DNA of 64,000 nucleotides from an uncultured Rhizobium sp. (GCA_945952315.1 CAMFIE010000012.1:1-64000), one strand, 5' to 3'. Shown: positions 25,623 to 34,661, counted from the first letter of the stretch. Notes: generated from the letters alone by a model not told the origin. Numbers and translations are program-made.

Positions 25623-25904
25623 ACCGGGATCCCGCCCGTTTACCCGTGAACGGGCCAGTCACAGACTGCAACTATCGTCGGACAAGGGGGCCATGGCCAG
25701 CAGCGTGCCTCAGCGACGTTGGCCAGGTTGCCCGAAAAACATCCCTTTGATATTTCAATATTTTTTCATCCAGCCTGCCGATGGAAAACCGAATCTCTCC
25801 CAATGGATTACCTATAATTTTTGCTTTTCATCATTTTCGGCATTCATAATTCCGCCATGAATGGGTTCGAGCCTCTCACCGTCAACACACGGGAGATTGA
25901 CTTT

Positions 25905-26252
25905 ATGCGCACAGGTAAAATTCTTGCCGGTCTTTTCATCGCCTCGGCTCTGTTCGGCGCCGGCGTGGCACAGGCAGCCGAAACCAAAATCACCAACAAC
26001 AGTGGCCTTCCGATCGATGAGCTGGCTGTTTCCGCCCCCGGGGCCGCAAAGTGGGGTGCAAACCTGCTTGAAGGCGCCAAGGAAGGGTCTCTTGACAGCG
26101 GCAGCAGCTATGCCGTGAAGGACCTGCCGGATGGCACCTATGATTTCCAGATCTCGGCGCCCGATGAAGGCGTGCTCTGCACGATGCCGAATGTGGTCGT
26201 TGCAAAGGGTGAAGCCGTGCTCGACGCAGCAATGGGCAAGACCTGCAAGTAA
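25905..26252 (+). CDS. Small secreted protein of unknown function
   Basis: 115 aa. Signal peptide MRTGKILAGLFIASALFGAGVAQAA, then a compact beta-rich mature domain (ETKITNNSGLPIDELAVSAPG ... LPDGTYDFQISAPDEG) with two Cys near the C-terminus (VLC and KTCK) that could form a disulfide. GGGAGA before the ATG at 25905 supports this start over an in-frame ATG at 25821. The NNSGxPIxELxVSAPG stretch resembles small beta-sandwich domains found in secreted proteins, but I cannot name the family. Monocistronic, with its own AT-rich upstream region and a strong terminator. Confidence 0.7.
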   Translation: MRTGKILAGLFIASALFGAGVAQAAETKITNNSGLPIDELAVSAPGAAKWGANLLEGAKEGSLDSGSSYAVKDLPDGTYDFQISAPDEGVLCTMPNVVVAKGEAVLDAAMGKTCK

Positions 26253-26275
26253 AGCCCCTGAAGGGAAGCGATCCG

Positions 26276-26310
26276 ACACCCGGACTGGAGCGCTCCAGTC
26301 CGGGTGTTTT
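26276..26310 (+). terminator. Rho-independent terminator
   Basis: A perfect 32-bp inverted repeat (acacccggactggagc mirrored by gctccagtccgggtgt, 26276-26307) followed by TTTT. It lies 24 bases after the stop of the small secreted protein and before the convergent LysR gene. Confidence 0.9.
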
Positions 26311-26422
26311 CATGTCTGGCGCCAGGTCTGGTGCGATGGACGTCTTGAATTTGCAAAATATATGTTATGGAACTTACGCGGGCCTGCCAGCCACCGCGTG
26401 CGGTTCGCTGCTGGTTGGCGGC

Positions 26423-27334
26423 TCAAAGCGGAGTTCCACCGCCAAAGGAAAGGCTCAGGAATTCGGAAAAGGTGCGCGTCGCCGGTGATTGCGGGATCGA
26501 GCGGTTCCAGGCGACGCCGATATCCATGCTCGGAATGTCGGCAACCACATTGCGCAATTCGATGCGCTGGCCTTCGAGCGACCAGGGGCGATAGACCATG
26601 TCGGAGAGAATAGTCACGCCGATACCATCGGCGACGAAACTGCGCACCGCCTCCACGGACGAGGTGGTGAAGATCACCTGCGGCGAAAGGCCGACCTGCT
26701 GCCAGTAACGCCCGGCCGTTTCACTCGCCTCATCCACCGTCAGCATGACATAGGGCTCGCGCGCCACGTCTTCAAGCGTGATGGTTTCCACCGAAAGCAG
26801 CGGATGCTCGGCCGGAAGCCAGAGCCTGCGGCGGGAGCGGACGAGGGTCTCGAAGGCCAGATGGGCCTTGTCTCTCAGATTGGAAACCAGCATCACAGCC
26901 ATGTCGAGGGAGCCTTCGTTCAACCGCTCCTCCAGACGGTCGCGGGGAAGTTCATGCAGCTCCACCCGGATCTTGGGATAGGTGCGGGCAAAGCGGGCAT
27001 AAAGACGCGGCAGGAAATAGCCGAGAACCGTATAGGTGACCCCCACCCGCACCGTGCCCGCAAGGGCCGTATCTTCGGTGAGAGGTGCCCGTTCGGCCGA
27101 ATTGACCGCCGCCATCACGTTTCGGGCATGGGTGAGAAAGCGCGCCCCCTCCGCCGTCAGCACCACACCGGAGGCGAGCCTGCGAAAGAGGCTCACGCCC
27201 AGATTTTCCTCCAGTTGCTTGATCGCCGTGGTGACCGCGGATTGCGAGACGTTGAGCACCATGGCGGCCTGCGAAACCTGCCCGGAATCGGCGGTGGCGA
27301 TAAAGTAGCGGACCTGTTTGATCGAGAGCGGCAT
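26423..27334 (-). CDS. LysR family transcriptional regulator
   Basis: 303 aa. N-terminal helix-turn-helix (IKQVRYFIATADSGQVSQAA, SQSAVTTAIKQLEENLGVSLFRR) and a periplasmic-binding-protein-like effector domain. It is divergent from the pxpA-type operon (123-bp gap with an ATACGA-N12-TCGTAT element). By the usual LysR logic it activates that operon in response to its substrate or an intermediate. It resembles regulators of aromatic or lactam catabolism; the effector is unknown. Confidence 0.9.
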   Translation of the reverse strand: MPLSIKQVRYFIATADSGQVSQAAMVLNVSQSAVTTAIKQLEENLGVSLFRRLASGVVLTAEGARFLTHARNVMAAVNSAERAPLTEDTALAGTVRVGVTYTVLGYFLPRLYARFARTYPKIRVELHELPRDRLEERLNEGSLDMAVMLVSNLRDKAHLAFETLVRSRRRLWLPAEHPLLSVETITLEDVAREPYVMLTVDEASETAGRYWQQVGLSPQVIFTTSSVEAVRSFVADGIGVTILSDMVYRPWSLEGQRIELRNVVADIPSMDIGVAWNRSIPQSPATRTFSEFLSLSFGGGTPL

Positions 27335-27348
27335 TATCTGTTTTTTTG

Positions 27349-27372
27349 ATACGAGGGATTACTTCTTCGTAT
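27349..27372. promoter_or_regulatory. Probable LysR binding site between lysR and pxpA
   Basis: Interrupted dyad ATACGA (27349-27354) / TCGTAT (27367-27372) with 12 bases between. This is the T-N11/12-A type of site bound by LysR proteins, placed in the divergent promoter region of this regulator and the pxpA operon. Confidence 0.6.
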
Positions 27373-27457
27373 TTTACAATGTTTCTCGCCTGCGGCAAGG
27401 TCTCGAACAAGCCGGATGAAAACCGGCAGGGAACGAGACAATCTGCGGAGGATGACT

Positions 27458-28171
27458 GTGGCAACACTCAATTGCGACATGGGCGAAGCTTTCGGCCTGT
27501 ACCGGATGGGCGATGATGAAGGCCTGATGCCTCTGATCGATATTGCCAATGTCGCCTGCGGTTTCCACGCCTCCGACTTCAATCACATGCGCTCGACGGT
27601 GCGGCTTGCAAAGAAGCATGGCGTGCGGGTCGGCGCGCATCCGTCGCTTCCCGATCTGCAGGGTTTCGGACGACGGGAGATGAAGATCGGCCGCGAAGAG
27701 CTGGCCAACTGCATCATCTATCAGGTCGGCGCGCTGAAGGGCTTTCTCGATGCGGAAGGTCTCGTGCTCAATCACATCAAGCCGCATGGCTCGCTCTATG
27801 GCATGGCGGCACGGATGGAGGATGTCGCCCATGCGGTCTGCGATGCCGCCGATGTCTTCCGCGTTCCCCTGCTCGGCCTCATCAACACGCTGCACGAGAC
27901 GATCTATACCGAGCGCGGACACACCTTCCTCGCCGAATTCTATGCCGATCTCGACTACAATGATCAGGGGGGCCTGATCATAACCCGGGAGCATGACGCC
28001 AGGGATCCGGAAAAGGCGGCCGCCATCTGCCGCAGGGCCGTGACGGAAGGCTTCGTGAAAAGCGTTGGTGGTGTGGATATCCCGGTAAAGGCGGATACGA
28101 TCTGCGTGCATTCCGATACGCCGAATGCCGTCGACATTGCCTCTGCCGTGCGCGGCGCACTGACCAATTGA
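27458..28171 (+). CDS. pxpA: 5-oxoprolinase subunit A / LamB-YcsF family protein
   Basis: 237 aa. LamB/YcsF family: ATLNCDMGEAFGLYRMGDDE, IANVACGFHASDF, VRVGAHPSLPD, VLNHIKPHGSLYG and VHSDTPNA, all hallmark segments of PxpA. PxpA acts with PxpB and PxpC to open 5-oxoproline (or a similar lactam) using ATP. I chose the GTG at 27458, since GGAGG lies six bases before it and the family starts about there; an ATG at 27452 is too close to that site. It heads an operon with a biotin carrier, a biotin carboxylase and the PxpB/PxpC pair. The presence of biotin enzymes suggests a substrate other than plain 5-oxoproline. Confidence 0.88.
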   Translation: MATLNCDMGEAFGLYRMGDDEGLMPLIDIANVACGFHASDFNHMRSTVRLAKKHGVRVGAHPSLPDLQGFGRREMKIGREELANCIIYQVGALKGFLDAEGLVLNHIKPHGSLYGMAARMEDVAHAVCDAADVFRVPLLGLINTLHETIYTERGHTFLAEFYADLDYNDQGGLIITREHDARDPEKAAAICRRAVTEGFVKSVGGVDIPVKADTICVHSDTPNAVDIASAVRGALTN

Positions 28172-28191
28172 AGAGTTGAAAGGGGTTCACC

Positions 28192-28428
28192 ATGGCAAAG
28201 CATCTTCTGTCGCCGCTTCCCGGCACATTCTACCGAAAGCCCTCCCCCGATGCCCCGTTCTACAAGGACGTCGGCGACACGGTCGCGCAGGGCGATGTGA
28301 TCGGTCTGATCGAAGTGATGAAGAGCTTCAACGAGGTGCGGGCCGAGCAGGCAGGCACGATCACCGCCTTTCTCGCCGATGACGAGGAGCCGGTCATGGC
28401 TGGCCAGCCGCTTGTGGAGCTCGGTTGA
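28192..28428 (+). CDS. Small biotin carboxyl carrier protein
   Basis: 78 aa, a single biotinyl/lipoyl domain. The biotin attachment site is EVMKSF with Lys44. The rest of the domain is complete (LLSPLPGTFYRKPSPDAPFYKDVGD ... DEEPVMAGQPLVELG), and there is no N-terminal extension as in acetyl-CoA carboxylase AccB (about 150 aa). It lies between pxpA and the biotin carboxylase gene, so it should carry carboxybiotin between that enzyme and the PxpB/PxpC-like pair. Confidence 0.9.
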   Translation: MAKHLLSPLPGTFYRKPSPDAPFYKDVGDTVAQGDVIGLIEVMKSFNEVRAEQAGTITAFLADDEEPVMAGQPLVELG

Positions 28429-28432
28429 TCCC

Positions 28433-29818
28433 ATGGCCATTCGCAAGCTGCTGATCGCCAACCGGGGGGAAATTGCGGTGCGCATCATTCGCGCCGCCCG
28501 CGAACTTGGCATTGCGACCGTACAGGTGCACAGCGCCGCCGACGCCGACATGCTGGCCGTGAAAATGGCGGACGAAGCCGTCCATATCGGCCCGCCGCAC
28601 GCGGCCAAATCCTATCTCAACATCGAGGCCATTCTCGCGGCAGCGCGACAGACCGGGGCCGATGCCATTCATCCCGGCTATGGATTTCTCGCCGAAAATG
28701 CCGGTTTCGCCGATGCGGTCGAGGCGGCGGGCCTGATCTTTGTCGGTCCGACCGGTGACCAGATCCGCACCATGGGCGACAAGGCCATGGCCCGCAAGGC
28801 GGCGCTCAAGGCAGGTGTGCCCTGCGTTCCCGGTTCCGACGGGCGGATCGACAGCCCGGAGGAAGCCCGCGCGATTGCCCGCGACATCGGCTTTCCGCTG
28901 ATGATCAAGGCCGCCGCCGGTGGTGGCGGGCGCGGCATTCGCATTGCTTCCGATCCGGAGGAATTCGAGGCGCTGATGGCGCAGGCAAGCGCAGAGGCGA
29001 AAGCCGCCTTTGGCGACGGCGGGCTCTACGTCGAAAAGGTCATCGAACGCGCCCGCCATATCGAGGTGCAGGTGCTGGCCGATGGCGAAAACGCCGTTCA
29101 TTGCTATGAGCGCGAATGCTCGCTGCAAAGACGCAGGCAGAAGGTCTGGGAGGAAGCCCCTGCCCCGACCCTTTCTCCCGCGCTTCGCGAAAAGCTCTGT
29201 GCGTCGGCGGTCGCGCTTGCCAGGGCGGTGAACTATCGTGGCGCAGGCACCATCGAATATCTCTACGACGACCGGACCGGCGAATTCTATTTCATCGAGA
29301 TGAACACCCGGATTCAGGTGGAACATCCCGTTACCGAAATGATTACCGGCATCGATCTGGTGCGCGAGATGATCCGCATCGCCGGCGGCGCGCGCCTCTC
29401 CTACAGCCAGTCGGAGATCGGGCTAAAAGGTGCCGCCATCGAGGTGCGCATCAATGCGGAGGATCCGGCGAAGAACTTCCTGCCCGGCCCCGGTCCCATC
29501 ACCGCGCTGACGGTGCCGGGCGGTGCCGGAACCCGGTTCGATACCATGCTCTACCAAGGCTATACGGTGCCGCCCTTCTACGATTCGCTGCTCGGCAAGC
29601 TGATCGTCTGGGATGAAACGCGCGAGGGCGCGATTGCCCGCATGGCGCGGGCGCTTGGCGAGCTCGATGTCGGCGGGCTGAAGACCACAAGGCCACTTTT
29701 CGCGCTTCTCGCGGCAGATCCGGATGTGCGCGCGGCCAAGGTTCACACCCGCTGGCTGGAGCCCTGGCTGGAAGAGAACCAGCAAAGATTGCAAGAACAA
29801 GAGGGAACAGGTTCATGA
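28433..29818 (+). CDS. Biotin carboxylase subunit (AccC-like)
   Basis: 461 aa. ATP-grasp biotin carboxylase: N-terminal KLLIANRGEIAVRIIRAARELG, GYGFLAENAGFA, the glycine loop AAAGGGGRGIR, HIEVQVLADG, the bicarbonate/biotin site ERECSLQRRRQK and FIEMNTRIQVEHPVTE. It carboxylates the biotin on the small carrier protein encoded just upstream (4-bp gap). Its stop overlaps the start of the PxpB-like gene (ATGA). This placement marks it as the biotin carboxylase of a dedicated carboxylase, distinct from the housekeeping acetyl-CoA carboxylase. Confidence 0.93.
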   Translation: MAIRKLLIANRGEIAVRIIRAARELGIATVQVHSAADADMLAVKMADEAVHIGPPHAAKSYLNIEAILAAARQTGADAIHPGYGFLAENAGFADAVEAAGLIFVGPTGDQIRTMGDKAMARKAALKAGVPCVPGSDGRIDSPEEARAIARDIGFPLMIKAAAGGGGRGIRIASDPEEFEALMAQASAEAKAAFGDGGLYVEKVIERARHIEVQVLADGENAVHCYERECSLQRRRQKVWEEAPAPTLSPALREKLCASAVALARAVNYRGAGTIEYLYDDRTGEFYFIEMNTRIQVEHPVTEMITGIDLVREMIRIAGGARLSYSQSEIGLKGAAIEVRINAEDPAKNFLPGPGPITALTVPGGAGTRFDTMLYQGYTVPPFYDSLLGKLIVWDETREGAIARMARALGELDVGGLKTTRPLFALLAADPDVRAAKVHTRWLEPWLEENQQRLQEQEGTGS

Positions 29819-30684
29819 AGACACGCTACTCCTTCGGGGGGGACGAGCACATCTTCGTCGAATGCGATGAGGAAATGTCGCTGCAGGCCTTCTTCAAATC
29901 GCTTTCCATCACCAATGCGGTGAAAGAGGCGAAAATCGCAGGCGTCACGGAAATCTGTCCGGCCAATGCCTCCTTCCAGATCAAGTTCAATCCGGATGTG
30001 ATCGCGCCGGAGGACATGCTGAAAGAGCTGAAGGAAATCGAGACCTCGGCCGCGAAGGGAAAGTCTGTGCTGAAGACCCGGATCATCGAAATCCCGGTCT
30101 ATTACAACGATCCCTGGACACACGAGACCTTGATGCGGTTTCGCGAGCGGCATCAGGACCCGACGTCGACCGATATCGAATATACCGCCCGGATCAACAA
30201 TCTCGACGGCGTGGACGGTTTCATCAAGGCCCATTCCGGGGCGCCCTGGTTTGTGTCGATGGTCGGCTTCGTGGCGGGCCTTCCCTTCCTTTACCAGATG
30301 GTGGACCGCGCCCGGCAGATCCAGTCGCCGAAATATCTGCGCCCCCGCACCGATACACCACGGCTCACCGTCGGCCATGGCGGCTGCTTCGGCTGCATCT
30401 ATTCGGTGCGCGGTGCAGGCGGCTACCAGATGTTCGGCATCACGCCGATGCCGATCTACGATCCGAACCAGAAGATCAAATATCTTCAGGACTTCATGTG
30501 TCTGTTCAAGCCGGGCGACATCGTCAAATGGCGGCCCATCGGCCGGGATGAATATGACGCGACCGTCGCCGATGTCGATGCGGGCAAATTCGCGCCGGTA
30601 ATGCGCGACGTCACTTTCTCGCTCGATGAATTCCAGGCCGATATGAACGGTTACAACGCCAAGCTGATGGGGGCGCTGAAATGA
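29815..30684 (+). CDS. pxpB: PxpB/KipI-like carboxyltransferase subunit (AHS1 domain)
   Basis: 289 aa, longer than usual PxpB/KipI (about 220-240). The family's closing segment is present: APWFVSMVGFVAGLPFLYQM, then GGCFGCIYSVRGAGGYQMFGITPMPIYDP. The same domain (AHS1) forms part of the carboxyltransferase of urea carboxylase. Start overlaps the biotin carboxylase stop by 4 bp and its end overlaps the PxpC-like gene by 4 bp. In this context it is either a 5-oxoprolinase-type subunit or half of a biotin-dependent carboxyltransferase. Confidence 0.88.
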   Translation: MKTRYSFGGDEHIFVECDEEMSLQAFFKSLSITNAVKEAKIAGVTEICPANASFQIKFNPDVIAPEDMLKELKEIETSAAKGKSVLKTRIIEIPVYYNDPWTHETLMRFRERHQDPTSTDIEYTARINNLDGVDGFIKAHSGAPWFVSMVGFVAGLPFLYQMVDRARQIQSPKYLRPRTDTPRLTVGHGGCFGCIYSVRGAGGYQMFGITPMPIYDPNQKIKYLQDFMCLFKPGDIVKWRPIGRDEYDATVADVDAGKFAPVMRDVTFSLDEFQADMNGYNAKLMGALK

Positions 30685-31652
30685 GCATCCGGATCATCAC
30701 CCCAGGCCTTTCCACAACGGTTCAGGACCTTGGCCGCCCCGGCTATTACCATATCGGCATCCCGCTTTCCGGCGCGATGGACATGCTGGCGGCGCAATCC
30801 GCCAACCTGCTCGTCGGCAATCCGGAAGGGGCGGCCCTGCTTGAAGTGGTGTTCATGGGACCGGAGGTGGAATTCCAGCGCGACGCGACCGTGGCCGTCA
30901 CCGGCGCCGAACTGCCACCGAAGATCAATGGCGAGGAGCGGCCGACCTGGACATCCTTCGCGGTGAAGAAGGGGGACGTGCTGTCCTTCGCCTTCCTGAA
31001 GAAGGGCGCGCGCGCCTATGTGGCGATCTCGGGCGGCATCGATGTGCCGGTGGTTCTCGGCTCCCGCTCCACCTATACGCTCGGCGCGCTGGGCGGGTTC
31101 GAGGGCCGCAAGCTCGCGGCCGGCGATGTGCTGCCGCTCGGCGAGGCAGGCAACATCCGTGAAGGCCGGACCGTGCCGGAGGCGCTTCGCCGCTCCCCCG
31201 GTTCACCGGCAGAGCTTCGCATCCTGACCGGCATCTACTGGCACCGGATCACCGAAGCATCGGGCCGTCAGTTTCTGGCAGACACCTGGAAGGTCGCGCC
31301 GGAAGCAGACCGCATCGGCTATCGTTTCAGGGGCGGCAAGCCGCTGGACTTCGTGACGCGGGAACCGCCTTTCGGCGCGGGCTCAGACCCGTCCAATATC
31401 GTGGATGCCTGCTATCCCTATGGTTCGATCCAGGTGCCGAGCGGCACCGAACCGATCGTGCTGCACCGGGATGCGGTCTCCGGCGGCGGCTATTTCATGG
31501 TCGGCGCGGTGATTTCGGCGGATATGGACCTGATCGGCCAGTTGCAGCCGCACATGCCCGCCCGGTTTGAAGCCGTGACCATGGAGCAGGCGCTTCTGGC
31601 ACGCAATGACCGCTCGCGGCTGATCGATCGCATCCGTCAGGCACTTGCCTGA
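30681..31652 (+). CDS. pxpC: PxpC/KipA-like biotin-dependent carboxyltransferase subunit (AHS2 domain)
   Basis: 323 aa. AHS2 domain of KipA/PxpC and urea carboxylase: IITPGLSTTVQDLGRPGYYHIGIPLSGAMD at the start, AVTGAELPPKINGE, AYVAISGGIDVPVVLGSRSTYTLGALGGFEGRKL and GGYFMVGAVISADMDLIGQL. It pairs with the overlapping PxpB-like gene. It ends the first operon of the island; two stem-loops follow. The gene order pxpA-BCCP-BC-AHS1-AHS2 is that of a split urea-carboxylase-like enzyme plus the PxpA hydrolase. Confidence 0.9.
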   Translation: MSIRIITPGLSTTVQDLGRPGYYHIGIPLSGAMDMLAAQSANLLVGNPEGAALLEVVFMGPEVEFQRDATVAVTGAELPPKINGEERPTWTSFAVKKGDVLSFAFLKKGARAYVAISGGIDVPVVLGSRSTYTLGALGGFEGRKLAAGDVLPLGEAGNIREGRTVPEALRRSPGSPAELRILTGIYWHRITEASGRQFLADTWKVAPEADRIGYRFRGGKPLDFVTREPPFGAGSDPSNIVDACYPYGSIQVPSGTEPIVLHRDAVSGGGYFMVGAVISADMDLIGQLQPHMPARFEAVTMEQALLARNDRSRLIDRIRQALA

Positions 31653-31660
31653 CCTGACTT

Positions 31661-31686
31661 CCGCATCGCCAGAAGCGGCGATGCGG
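31661..31686. other. Stem-loop between convergent pxpC and araC-type genes
   Basis: A 10-bp perfect stem ccgcatcgcc / ggcgatgcgg with a 6-nt loop, followed at once by a second small hairpin (gcacc cgaa ggtgc). There is no T run. It lies between convergent genes and probably slows or ends transcription from either side, or protects mRNA 3' ends. Confidence 0.5.
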
Positions 31687-31735
31687 CACACGCACCCGAA
31701 GGTGCGCATCACTAAGAGGTCAAGGGAACGTGCCG

Positions 31736-32704
31736 TCAATTGGTGGCGCGAAGGCGTTCCCTTGCCTGATCACGGAATTCCTTGGGCGTCATCGAGAAAT
31801 GCGCCTTGAACGAACGCGAGAACTGGGCATGGTCATTGAAGCCGAAGCGATAGGCGATTTCCGCGACGGTCTGGCGGTTGGAAACATCCGCCAGCGCGTT
31901 GCGGCAGGCCGTCAGCCGCTGGTCGCGTACCCAGCTGCCCAGCGTCTGGTTGGTGTCGCGAAACAGTTCGTGCAGGTAGCGGGTGGACATGCCGCAGGCG
32001 CGCGCAATCGTATCCGGATCGAGATCCGGATTGTGGAGATGGCGGCGCACATAGGCCTCGATGCGGGTGAGATGGGCCGCACGGACCGAAGAACTGCCGG
32101 TCGTCAGCGTCCGCTCGTCCGCCTTCAGCGACAGCACCAGAAGGTCGATCAGCTGCTTGCCCACCGCCTGGCGGATTTCCGGCGTCATCGCGTTGAAGCG
32201 GGCCGGAATATGCTGGAGCATGTCGGAAAACAGGCCCCCCGCCCCTTCCGCCGCATTGAACTGCATCGAACAGAAGCGGTCCGGCTGGCGGATCTGCGCG
32301 GCAAGCTCCTGCGACTGCACCTTCATCACCCAGAGATCGGCGAAATCGTCATGCCAGAACTCGTAGGGTTCGTGGCTGCGCTCGAGAAAGAAGCCGCCCG
32401 GCTGGCAGGAAACCTCCTTGCCACACTGGCTGAAATTCACCTGGCTGCGGATCGGCACCGTGATCAGCAGATGCTCGTCGCGCTCGGCCTTCAGGTGTTT
32501 CGGCAGCCGCCTGTACTGAAGGGCGGCAGAAGCAAGGCGGGAAAGCGAGACATCGCCGAGTTCCCAGATCATCAGATCGCCCGAGAAGGCATCCGCATTG
32601 CGGAAGGTCAGGTCGAGCGGGAAATAGGTGCTGGCAATGGCCTCGTGCCAATGCCTGCTTCGGTCATGCCGCGGGGTTTCCGCGGTCGTGATGATGGACT
32701 TCAT
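31736..32704 (-). CDS. AraC family transcriptional regulator
   Basis: 322 aa. N-terminal AraC-binding-like domain (FPLDLTFRNADAFSGDLMIWELGDVSLSRL) and a C-terminal double helix-turn-helix (DPDTIARACGMSTRYLHELFRDTNQTLGSWVRDQRL, VAEIAYRFGFNDHAQFSRSFKAHFSMTPKEFR). This is the arrangement of FeaR/NahR-like and AraC-type activators of aromatic or amine catabolism. The start at 32704 follows AGGGGAACACC. It is divergent from hyuB-hyuA-livGFHM and so is the likely activator of that second operon. Confidence 0.9.
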   Translation of the reverse strand: MKSIITTAETPRHDRSRHWHEAIASTYFPLDLTFRNADAFSGDLMIWELGDVSLSRLASAALQYRRLPKHLKAERDEHLLITVPIRSQVNFSQCGKEVSCQPGGFFLERSHEPYEFWHDDFADLWVMKVQSQELAAQIRQPDRFCSMQFNAAEGAGGLFSDMLQHIPARFNAMTPEIRQAVGKQLIDLLVLSLKADERTLTTGSSSVRAAHLTRIEAYVRRHLHNPDLDPDTIARACGMSTRYLHELFRDTNQTLGSWVRDQRLTACRNALADVSNRQTVAEIAYRFGFNDHAQFSRSFKAHFSMTPKEFRDQARERLRATN

Positions 32705-32886
32705 TTTGGTGTTCCCCTTTTTTTCCATCAAAACGGAAGGCAGGGCTTTTCGTCCAGTGATTTCTTGAAAGGCTGCACCAGACGTCAAGCCTTGGTGCGC
32801 CGGATGCAAAGACCGCGCGCCGGATGCGCCTCTAGGCTTTCCTCATGCAGGGCAACGGCCATCGCCGCCCCGGAAAAGAGGGAACC

Positions 32887-34647
32887 ATGACATCCGTCCA
32901 CAAACCGAAAGTCGATCCGATCACGCTCTCCGTGGTGCGTGGCGTTCTCGAAACCACCCAGCGCGAAATGACGCTGTCGCTGGAAAAGACCGCACGCTCT
33001 TCCGTGTTCAATCTGGCACATGATTATTCCACCGCGCTGTTCAACGGTCGCCCGGAAATGATCCTGCAGGGGCAGGACATTCCGATCCATCTGGGCTCGC
33101 TGATCCCAGCGATGAAGGCGGTCGCGAAATTCTTCGAAGGCGACATCCACGAGGGTGACCTCATCCTCCACAACGACCCGGCCTTCGGCGGCAGCCATGC
33201 CATCGACACCTGCATGTACAAGCCGGTCTTCTACAAGGGCGAGCTGGTCTACTGGACCGTGTGCAAGGGGCACCTCACCGATATCGGCGGGCCGGTTCCG
33301 GCGGGCTACAACCCGAACGCCAAGGAAATCTATGCCGAATGCCTGCGCATTCCCCCGGTGAAGATCTGGGACAAGGGCGTTCCGCGCAACGACGTGCTGA
33401 ACTTCATCTACACCAACATGCGCGCCCGACGCGACCAGGAAGGCGATTTCAACGCGCTCATCGGCGCCTGCCAGGTGGGCGAGCGCAATCTCATCGCGCT
33501 CCTCGACAAATATGGCAAGGAAACGGTCGATGCCTGCATCGACGAGCTGCTCGACATGGCCGAAAAGCACATGCGCGACCTGATGCGCACGGTGCCGGAC
33601 GGCACCTATGAAGGGGCGGCGATCCTGGAAGATGCAGGCCACGGCTTCGGCGATTTCGAGATCCGGGCAAAGGTCACGATCACCGGCGACAATTGCCATA
33701 TCGCGATCACCAGCCCGCCGCAAATCCCCTATTTCATCAATTCCTACGAGGGCAATTCCCACTCGGGCGTCTATCTCGGCCTGATGATGTTCGCGGCGCT
33801 GCCCCCACCCTATAACGAGGGGCTCTATCGCTGTGTCTCGATCGATTTCGGCCCGAAGGGCACGATCTGCAACGCGCAGGAACCCGCGCCCCACATGAAC
33901 TGCACCACGACGCCGATGGAAACGCTGACCGATGCGGTGCGGCTTGCCTTCGAAAAGGCGATGCCCTCCAAGGTCGCCGCCTCCTGGGGCCATGCCAATG
34001 GCCTCAACATTGCCGGGCGGGACAAGCGCACCGGCGAGGAATATGTGACCATGGTTCTCGCCACCATCATTTCCGGCGGCGGCGCGACCCCCGAACAGGA
34101 TGGCTGGCATGCGGTCGGCCCGGAATGCTGCTTCGGCGCGCTGACCTCCGGTGACGTGGAGCTGCTCGAATATTCCTATCCGATCATCATCCACCGTTAT
34201 TCCCTGATGGCCGACAGTGGCGGCGCGGGCAAGTTCCGCGGCGGGTCCGGCACCGCATGGGAAGTGGAGCCGCTCGACGGCGACATGCTCTGCATCGGCT
34301 TCGGCGAAGGCCGACGCATTCCGGCCATGGGTGCCGCAGGCGCCTATTCCACCGACGTCGACACCAAGGTCGGCCGCGTCGAGCTGAAGCGCGGCGGCGA
34401 AACGGAAGTGCGCCGCACCAACATCATGGAGACGATCAAGGCTGGCGATACGGTCACCAACATGAACCCCGGCGGAGGCGGCTACGGCAATCCGCATGAA
34501 CGGCCCATCGAAAAGGTCCTGTGGGACGTCAAGAACGGGCTCGTGTCCATCGAAGGCGCGCGCCGCGACTATGGCGTCGTGATCACCGATCCCGAAACCC
34601 TCACCGTGGACCAGGCGGCAACGCAGTCCCTTCGGTCGGCAGCGTGA
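32887..34647 (+). CDS. Hydantoinase B/oxoprolinase family protein (HyuB-like)
   Basis: 586 aa. Hydantoinase-B/5-oxoprolinase-B fold: DPITLSVVRGVLETTQREMTLSLEKTARS, ILQGQDIPIHLGSL, GDLILHNDPAFGGSHAIDTCMYKP, GHLTDIGGPVPAGY and MNPGGGGYGNPHERP near the end. With HyuA it forms ATP-dependent cyclic amide hydrolases (N-methylhydantoinase, 5-oxoprolinase, caprolactamase) or acetone/acetophenone-carboxylase-type enzymes. GAGGGAACC before the ATG at 32887 sets the start. It heads an operon with hyuA and an amino-acid-type ABC importer. Confidence 0.92.
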   Translation: MTSVHKPKVDPITLSVVRGVLETTQREMTLSLEKTARSSVFNLAHDYSTALFNGRPEMILQGQDIPIHLGSLIPAMKAVAKFFEGDIHEGDLILHNDPAFGGSHAIDTCMYKPVFYKGELVYWTVCKGHLTDIGGPVPAGYNPNAKEIYAECLRIPPVKIWDKGVPRNDVLNFIYTNMRARRDQEGDFNALIGACQVGERNLIALLDKYGKETVDACIDELLDMAEKHMRDLMRTVPDGTYEGAAILEDAGHGFGDFEIRAKVTITGDNCHIAITSPPQIPYFINSYEGNSHSGVYLGLMMFAALPPPYNEGLYRCVSIDFGPKGTICNAQEPAPHMNCTTTPMETLTDAVRLAFEKAMPSKVAASWGHANGLNIAGRDKRTGEEYVTMVLATIISGGGATPEQDGWHAVGPECCFGALTSGDVELLEYSYPIIIHRYSLMADSGGAGKFRGGSGTAWEVEPLDGDMLCIGFGEGRRIPAMGAAGAYSTDVDTKVGRVELKRGGETEVRRTNIMETIKAGDTVTNMNPGGGGYGNPHERPIEKVLWDVKNGLVSIEGARRDYGVVITDPETLTVDQAATQSLRSAA

Positions 34648-34661
34648 AAGGAGACAGGATC

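Noticed and set aside
25634..25655. Stem gcccgtt/aacgggc as a terminator after the AHSA1 gene
   Set aside because: Short stem, 8-nt loop and no T run; not enough to call a terminator.
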